NCBI GenBank assembly: GCA_035523875.1
Contig: DATKPY010000048.1
Coordinates: 1 to 64,000, forward strand
Direction: 5' to 3'
Source: JASHUC01 sp035523875
Lineage (GTDB): Bacteria > Pseudomonadota > Gammaproteobacteria > Steroidobacterales > Steroidobacteraceae
Length of the DNA stretch: 64,000 nucleotides
Shown: one piece after another, positions 59,162 to 64,000 of the stretch
Numbering within the stretch: position 1 is the stretch's first letter
Layout: each line of letters opens with the position of its first letter
Notes under the pieces: generated by a model
Told to the model about the DNA's origin: nothing
Database searches by the model: none
What the model saw: the letters and a program-made list of their open reading frames with translations, nothing else
Made by a program: the position numbers and the translations under genes

Positions 59162-59743
59162 ATGTCGCGCCGCCTGATCCTGGCCTCCACCTCGGCCTAT
59201 CGACGGGCGCTCCTCGAGCGCCTGGCGCTCGAGTTCTCATGCCTGCCGCCGGGGATCGAGGAGCCCCACCTCGCAGGCGAGGCCCCGCGCGAGCGCGCGA
59301 TCCGGTTGGCGCACGCGAAGGCCGCGGCGGTCGCCGCGCACCACCCCGAGGGGGTTGTGATCGCGAGCGATCAGGTGGCTGCCGCGGGCGCGAGCATCCT
59401 CGACAAGCCGGGAGAGCCCGATCGGGCGCGGCGGCAGCTCGAGCGCTTGAGCGGCACCACGGCCGAGTTCTACACCGCATGCGTCGTCGCCTGCCCCGCG
59501 GCGGGCTTCACCGAGCGGCACCTCGACACCACCCGTGTGAGCTTTCGTGCCCTCTCCGACGCGGAGATCGAGCGCTACGTCGCGCACGAGCGGCCGCTCG
59601 ACTGCGCCGGTGCGTTCAAGGCCGAAGCACTCGGGATCAGCCTGCTCGAGCGCATCGAGAGCGACGATCCGACGGGGCTCATCGGGCTGCCGCTCATCTG
59701 GCTCGCGGCCACGCTGCGTCGGCTCGGATACGCCGTGCCCTGA
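59162..59743 (+). CDS. maf: Maf-family nucleotide pyrophosphatase (YceF type)
   Basis: The 193-aa product starts MSRRLILASTSAYRRALLER, the Maf N-terminal phosphate-binding motif. It has VIASDQVAAAGASILDKPG and LDCAGAFKAEALGISLLERI. The YceF subgroup hydrolyses 7-methyl-GTP. It is divergent from yceD and convergent with rluC. Confidence 0.94.
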   Translation: MSRRLILASTSAYRRALLERLALEFSCLPPGIEEPHLAGEAPRERAIRLAHAKAAAVAAHHPEGVVIASDQVAAAGASILDKPGEPDRARRQLERLSGTTAEFYTACVVACPAAGFTERHLDTTRVSFRALSDAEIERYVAHERPLDCAGAFKAEALGISLLERIESDDPTGLIGLPLIWLAATLRRLGYAVP

Positions 59744-59784
59744 GGCGCCCCGGGCCGCTCGCCTGCCGCGACGGGGCTCCCCCG

Positions 59785-60756
59785 CTAGTCGCGCCGCGCG
59801 CTCTGCAGTCGATCGATCACGGCACGCAGCTCCGCCGGCAGTGGTGCGCTCACGCTGAATTCCCCGCCCTGCGGCCACGCGAAGCTGAGCGTGTGCGCAT
59901 GGAGAAACATCCGCTCGAGCCCGAAGCTGCGCATGCGGTCGTTGAACTCGGCATCGCCGTACTTCGCATCACCCGCGACCGGATGGCCCGCATGCGCCGC
60001 GTGCACGCGGATCTGATGGGTACGGCCGGTGTGCAGCGCCACCTCGACGAGCGTTGCCCGCTTGCCGAAGAACTGCACCGGGCGGAACTCGCTCAGCGCG
60101 GCCTTGCCGCTCGGGTGCACGCGCACCGTGCGCTCCCCGCCGGTGCGCAGATCGGTGCGCAGCGGCGCCGTGATGCGCTTGCGGCCGAGATTCCAGTGCC
60201 CCGCGAGGAGCGCGAGATAGCCCTTCTGCACCTGCCCTTCGCGCATGAGCGCGTGCAGCGTGCGCAGCGTCGCCGCCGTGCGCGCAATCAGCAGGCACCC
60301 GCTCGTGTCGCGGTCCAGCCGGTGCGCGAGATCGAGCGTCTCCTCGGGACGCAGCGCGCGCAGCGCCTCGATCACCCCGAAGCTCACGCCGCTCCCGCCG
60401 TGCGCGGCGATGCCCGCGGGCTTGTCGAGCGCGATCAGGCGCTCATCCTCGTAGAGGATTGCGCTCGCGATGCGCTCGCGCAGGTGCGCGGCGGGCGCGG
60501 CCCGGGCCGTCGCGCCCGGCGCCTCGCGGCGGAGCGGCGGCACACGTACGTCATCGTGCGCGACTAAGCGCTGATCCGGGGAGGCGCGCCGGCCGTTGAC
60601 CCGCACTTCGCCGCGACGCACGAGGCGGTAGACGTGGCTTCGTGGCACGTCCCCGAGCAGGCGCATGAGGAAGTTGTCGAGCCGTTGTCCGGCGCGCGCC
60701 TCCTCCACCTCCACGTGCCGCGCGCCCTCACGCGCTGGACCCTCAGATTGCGTCAC
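59785..60756 (-). CDS. rluC: 23S rRNA pseudouridine synthase RluC
   Basis: The 323-aa RluA-family enzyme has an N-terminal S4 domain (AGQRLDNFLMRLLGDVPRSH, RRGEVRVNGRRASPDQRL). The catalytic domain has the active Asp in LAHRLDRDTSGCLL, and GRTHQIRVHAAHAGHPVAGD near the C-terminus. RluC modifies 23S positions near 955, 2504 and 2580. GTG 60756 with GAGG upstream is preferred; the frame is open further upstream but leaves the family. It is divergent from rne. Confidence 0.94.
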   Translation of the reverse strand: MTQSEGPAREGARHVEVEEARAGQRLDNFLMRLLGDVPRSHVYRLVRRGEVRVNGRRASPDQRLVAHDDVRVPPLRREAPGATARAAPAAHLRERIASAILYEDERLIALDKPAGIAAHGGSGVSFGVIEALRALRPEETLDLAHRLDRDTSGCLLIARTAATLRTLHALMREGQVQKGYLALLAGHWNLGRKRITAPLRTDLRTGGERTVRVHPSGKAALSEFRPVQFFGKRATLVEVALHTGRTHQIRVHAAHAGHPVAGDAKYGDAEFNDRMRSFGLERMFLHAHTLSFAWPQGGEFSVSAPLPAELRAVIDRLQSARRD

Positions 60757-61183
60757 CCCGGCGACCTCAGCGTAAGATATTGTTTCTAAAGTGGTCTTCA
60801 GGCTATACTCGCGGTGCCGCCCTGATCGGGGCGGCCCTCGGCCGGCGGCTGCAACCGCTCGCCGCTGGCAACGGGCTCCGTGACGATGTGAAGACGGACA
60901 CGCTCGCGAGCGTGCCCCATTATCGCGGATGTTCATTAGTTGGTCCTCGGTATCGAGGCCATCGCGTTCGGGCCGACAAGGCAGCAGCGCCGCTCTTCGC
61001 ACCTGGTGCGGGATTCCGTGCGCCCCGTCGGTTGAGATACAGAAGGTTTTCGGCGCACCGCCCGCTCGAGGGCGGTTCAATTCATGAACATTGAGACTCC
61101 CGCGCCCCTAGTCCTTTATGTCATGCCGCGCAAGCGGCCTCCCGCCGTTTCCTTGTCGGCCCCACCAAGCTTAGTAGGGCCGC
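60757..61183 (+). promoter_or_regulatory. rne 5' leader region (427 bases without a gene)
   Basis: This gap between rluC and rne has a good sigma-70-type promoter at its left end and so implies an rne leader of about 370 nt. It contains a perfect 16-base palindrome CACGCTCGCGAGCGTG (60899-60914) and the hairpin CCTCG-GTAT-CGAGG (60944-60957). In E. coli the rne leader is similarly long (361 nt) and structured, and RNase E represses its own mRNA through it. I see no convincing small gene here. Confidence 0.6.
60780..60809 (+). promoter_or_regulatory. Candidate sigma-70 promoter for rne
   Basis: TTGTTT (60780-60785) and TATACT (60804-60809) are separated by 18 bases, in an AT-rich patch of an otherwise GC-rich region, reading toward rne. 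Confidence 0.6.
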
Positions 61184-63685
61184 ATGAAAAGAATGCTCGT
61201 CAACGCTATCCAGCAGGAAGAATTGCGCGTTGCTCTCGTTGATGGTCAGAAACTCTACGATCTCAGCATAGAGCTCCCGTCCCGCGAACAGAAAAAGGCG
61301 AACATCTACAAAGGTCGAATCTCCCGCGTCGAGCCCTCGCTCGAAGCCTGCTTCGTCGACTACGGCACCCCGCGCCACGGTTTCCTGCCGCTGAAGGAAG
61401 TCTCCAAGGACTTCTTCCTCAAGCAGCCCCAAGGGGGGCGGCTCAACATCCGCGAGCTCCTCACGGAGGGCCAGGAGATTGTCGTCCAGGTCGAGAAGGA
61501 GGAGCGCGGCAACAAGGGTGCCGCGCTCACCACCTTCGTGAGCTTGGCTGGACGCTTCCTCGTGCTGATGCCGAACAATCCGCGCGCCGGAGGCGTCTCG
61601 CGCCGCATCGAGGGCGAGGACCGCGACCAGATGCGCGAGGTCATGGGCCAGCTCGTGATCCCGGAGGGTATGGGCGCGATCGTGCGCACCGCAGGCGTCG
61701 GCCGCTCGGTCGCGGAGCTGCAGTGGGACCTCGACAACTTGCGCGCCCAGTGGGAGCAGATCGCCGCGGCGGGCACCGACCGCCCGGCACCGTTTCTGGT
61801 CTACCGCGAGAGCGACGCCGTGACGCGCGCCATGCGCGATTATCTCTCGGACGACGTGGGGGAGATCCTGGTCGACGATACCGCGGCCTTCCAGAAGGCG
61901 CAGGAGTACATGCAGCGCTTCATGCCCGCCGATGCCCAGCGCCGCCTGAAGCACTACAGCGACGACATCGCGCTCTTCACGCGCTTCCAGATCGAGAGCC
62001 AGATCGAGTCCGCCTACGCTCACAAGGTCCAGCTCCCCTCCGGCGGCAGCATCGTCATCGACTACACCGAGGCGCTCGTCTCGATCGACATCAACTCCGC
62101 ACGCGCCACGCGCGGCAGCGACATCGAGACCACCGCGCTCAACACCAACCTCGAGGCGGCCGAGGAGATCTCCCGGCAGCTGCGCATTCGCGACATCGGC
62201 GGCCTGATCGTCATCGACTTCATCGACATGGAGTCGACGAAAAATCAGCGTGACGTGGAGGACCGGCTGCGCGATGCGGTGAAAATGGACCGCGCGCGCA
62301 TCCAGATCGGACGGCTGTCGCGCTTTGGGCTCCTCGAGATGTCGCGGCAGCGGTTGCGGCCCTCGCTCGGGGAGACGAGCCACATCGTCTGCCCGCGCTG
62401 CACCGGCATCGGCAGCATCCGCAGCGTCGAGTCGATGGCACTCGCGATCCTGCGCTTGATCGGCGAGGAGGTACGCAAGGAGCGCACCACCCGCGTCATC
62501 GCGCAGGTGCCGGTCGAGGTGGCCACCTACCTCATCAACGAGAAACGCGACTGGCTGCGCACGGTCGAGGACAAGAGCGACGCCGAGCTCGTGATCGTGC
62601 CGAACACCCACATGCAGACCCCCGAGTACAGCATTCGTCGTCTGCGCGACGATGAGGCCGAGCTGCCCGAGAACCGGCAGCTGAGCTATCTCATGCCCTC
62701 CGCCCCCGAGCCTGCGGAGCCGGCCCTCAAGGACAAGAAGCCCCCGGTCGAGGCGGCGGCGGTGGCGGGCCTCCTTCCGGCCACTCCGGCACCGATCCCG
62801 CAAGCCCCGGTCGCAGCGCCCGTGGCCGCGGCTCAGGCCCAAGCGGAGCCGCAGCCCGGGATGTGGGCACGCCTCAAGCGCTGGTTGGGCGGCGAGCCGG
62901 CGCGTGCGCCGGCCGTCGGCGAGACCGCCGCGCAACCGGTCACCCCGGGTAGCACCCCGCGGCCGCAGTCCACCCCCCGCGGCGAGCGCGACGGGCGGCA
63001 CGGCGGCTATCAGCGCAGCGGCCGGCGTCACGGGGGCAGCGCCGGGGCAAGCGGACGTGACCGCGCGGAACCCGGCCACCACCGCGCACGCGAACGGGGC
63101 GAGGGGCGCGAAGGTCCCCCGCGGGACCGCGGCGAGCGCGGCGAGCGCGGCGAGCGGAGCGACCGGGGACTGCGCGCTCGCGAAAGCGAGCGGGCCCCGG
63201 GCGCGGGCCCCGAGACGAGCGGCGCGGAAGCGGCGCCTGCACCGTCCGGCGGATTTTCCGAGGAGCCCCGCGGCGAGCGCGAGCCGCGAGGCGAGCGTCG
63301 CGGCCGACGCGGCCGGCGGCGCGGCCGCCGCGGCGGTGGCTCCCGCGAGACCTTCGGGTCACCGGGCGGCGCCCCCGGCGCAATCGCCGGCTCACCGCCA
63401 GTGAACGGCGGCGGCGAGGAGCGCGCAATCATGGAGCCGCGCGTCGAGCGCGGCGCCGCGGTGAGCTCTCCCGTCCCCGAGCCGGCACGCGAGGGCCGCG
63501 CGCCGGAGACGCCGCGTGAGACCGCCGCGGGCGGCGCGGAGGAGCACCGTCCCATTGCGCACTTTGAGCCCACGCCGCCCCTCGAGGGCACGGAGGGCCG
63601 TCAGAGCAAGCCCTACGTCGTGTGGTCGTCGGCCCCGAGCGAGGCGCCGCCGCCGCGGGAAGAGACCGGTCGGGAGGACGCTTAG
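61184..63685 (+). CDS. rne: Ribonuclease E
   Basis: The 833-aa endoribonuclease and degradosome scaffold has an S1 domain (residues about 38-120) and a 5'-sensor. The DNase I-like catalytic site has Asp302 (VSIDINS) and Asp345 (LIVIDFIDM), and the zinc link is CPRC at 403-406, each one residue before the E. coli numbering. The C-terminal part (about 520-833) is a Pro/Ala/Arg/Gly-rich disordered scaffold with RGERGERGER and RRGRRRGRRGGG RNA-binding runs. It is shorter than E. coli Rne (1,061 aa) mainly in this region. Confidence 0.97.
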   Translation: MKRMLVNAIQQEELRVALVDGQKLYDLSIELPSREQKKANIYKGRISRVEPSLEACFVDYGTPRHGFLPLKEVSKDFFLKQPQGGRLNIRELLTEGQEIVVQVEKEERGNKGAALTTFVSLAGRFLVLMPNNPRAGGVSRRIEGEDRDQMREVMGQLVIPEGMGAIVRTAGVGRSVAELQWDLDNLRAQWEQIAAAGTDRPAPFLVYRESDAVTRAMRDYLSDDVGEILVDDTAAFQKAQEYMQRFMPADAQRRLKHYSDDIALFTRFQIESQIESAYAHKVQLPSGGSIVIDYTEALVSIDINSARATRGSDIETTALNTNLEAAEEISRQLRIRDIGGLIVIDFIDMESTKNQRDVEDRLRDAVKMDRARIQIGRLSRFGLLEMSRQRLRPSLGETSHIVCPRCTGIGSIRSVESMALAILRLIGEEVRKERTTRVIAQVPVEVATYLINEKRDWLRTVEDKSDAELVIVPNTHMQTPEYSIRRLRDDEAELPENRQLSYLMPSAPEPAEPALKDKKPPVEAAAVAGLLPATPAPIPQAPVAAPVAAAQAQAEPQPGMWARLKRWLGGEPARAPAVGETAAQPVTPGSTPRPQSTPRGERDGRHGGYQRSGRRHGGSAGASGRDRAEPGHHRARERGEGREGPPRDRGERGERGERSDRGLRARESERAPGAGPETSGAEAAPAPSGGFSEEPRGEREPRGERRGRRGRRRGRRGGGSRETFGSPGGAPGAIAGSPPVNGGGEERAIMEPRVERGAAVSSPVPEPAREGRAPETPRETAAGGAEEHRPIAHFEPTPPLEGTEGRQSKPYVVWSSAPSEAPPPREETGREDA

Positions 63686-64000
63686 GCGCGGGGTGCGCCG
63701 CCGGCAGCCGGGCCGCGAGCCCGCCGCGTAAGGTGTCCGAGGAGTCCGCGCGCGGCGGCCTCGACCAAGTCGAGCACCTCCTCGAAGCCGTTCGGCCCGC
63801 CGTAATAGGGATCGGGCACCTCGAGCGTGCCGGCATCGGGGGCAAACTCAAGGAACAGTTGCACGCGCTCGTGCGCCGAGCGCGGTGCGGCCTGCTTGAG
63901 CTCGGCGAAATTGCTGCGGTCCATCGCGAGGATGAAGTCGAAGCGCTCGAAGTCGCGCGCCTCGATGGTGCGTGCGCGAAGCGCGGACAGGTCGTAGCCG
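63682..64000 (-). CDS. Low-molecular-weight protein-tyrosine phosphatase (partial, 5' end outside)
   Basis: The frame is open to the right edge, so the N-terminal half, including the CxxxxxRS active-site loop, is missing. The visible part has LSALRARTIEARDFERFDFI, LAMDRSNFAEL and the catalytic acid loop VPDPYYGGPNGFEEVLDLVE, typical of LMW-PTP. The stop overlaps the rne stop region by four bases (convergent genes). Confidence 0.9.
   Translation of the reverse strand, partial: GYDLSALRARTIEARDFERFDFILAMDRSNFAELKQAAPRSAHERVQLFLEFAPDAGTLEVPDPYYGGPNGFEEVLDLVEAAARGLLGHLTRRARGPAAGGAPRA

Overview
The window is GC-rich (well above 60% G+C by eye) bacterial DNA. Gene content and order point to a gammaproteobacterium. 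The blocks are rne/rluC/maf/yceD/rpmF/plsX/fabH, serS/rarA/lolA/ftsK, trxB/aat/infA/clpA/clpS and lexA/imuA/imuB. The lineage is probably near Xanthomonadales, Nevskiales or Steroidobacterales; this placement is inferred from gene families, since no rRNA is present.

Bases 1 to about 11,400 are the integrase-proximal arm of an integrated phage-like element. All its genes read leftward, many with ATGA overlaps. In transcription order they are a tyrosine integrase, a 194-aa protein, an AlpA/excisionase-like protein, small peptides, a DnaB-N/RepA-type helicase, a DUF5681 protein (possible small terminase), a serine resolvase with a repeat-rich candidate res site, a RuvC-like nuclease, an HTH protein, a long TerL-type terminase and several small proteins. 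The integrase faces the 3' end of a tRNA-Ser(UGA) gene, the usual attachment target. The far end and any virion genes lie beyond position 1.

Bases 11,400-23,500 are metabolic: a carotenoid/stilbene oxygenase; a thiamin operon thiC-thiO-thiS-thiG-thiE-thiF-thiD behind a TPP riboswitch; a MarR regulator divergent from a hydroxycinnamoyl-CoA hydratase-lyase (ferulate to vanillin) with a clear palindromic operator between them; and a pirin/azoreductase pair divergent from a LysR regulator.

Bases 23,500-41,800 hold housekeeping genes (serS, rarA, lolA, ftsK, trxB, aat, infA, clpA, clpS) and the first part of a type II secretion system (gspC, gspD, gspE, gspF). The GspE here has lost the zinc tetracysteine. 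A lipoprotein with a repeated 14-residue cysteine loop follows.

Bases 44,000-55,600 carry the SOS mutagenesis set. The error-prone polymerase imuC/dnaE2 contains a 142-residue mini-intein and lies 3.3 kb from lexA-imuA-imuB, separated by a methionine sulfoxide reductase, an oxidoreductase and an M28 peptidase. Two LexA boxes lie between lexA and a divergent FAD oxidoreductase. Bases 55,600-64,000 contain an alanine-zipper lipoprotein, fabH-plsX-rpmF-yceD, maf, rluC, rne with a long leader, and the end of a low-molecular-weight tyrosine phosphatase gene.
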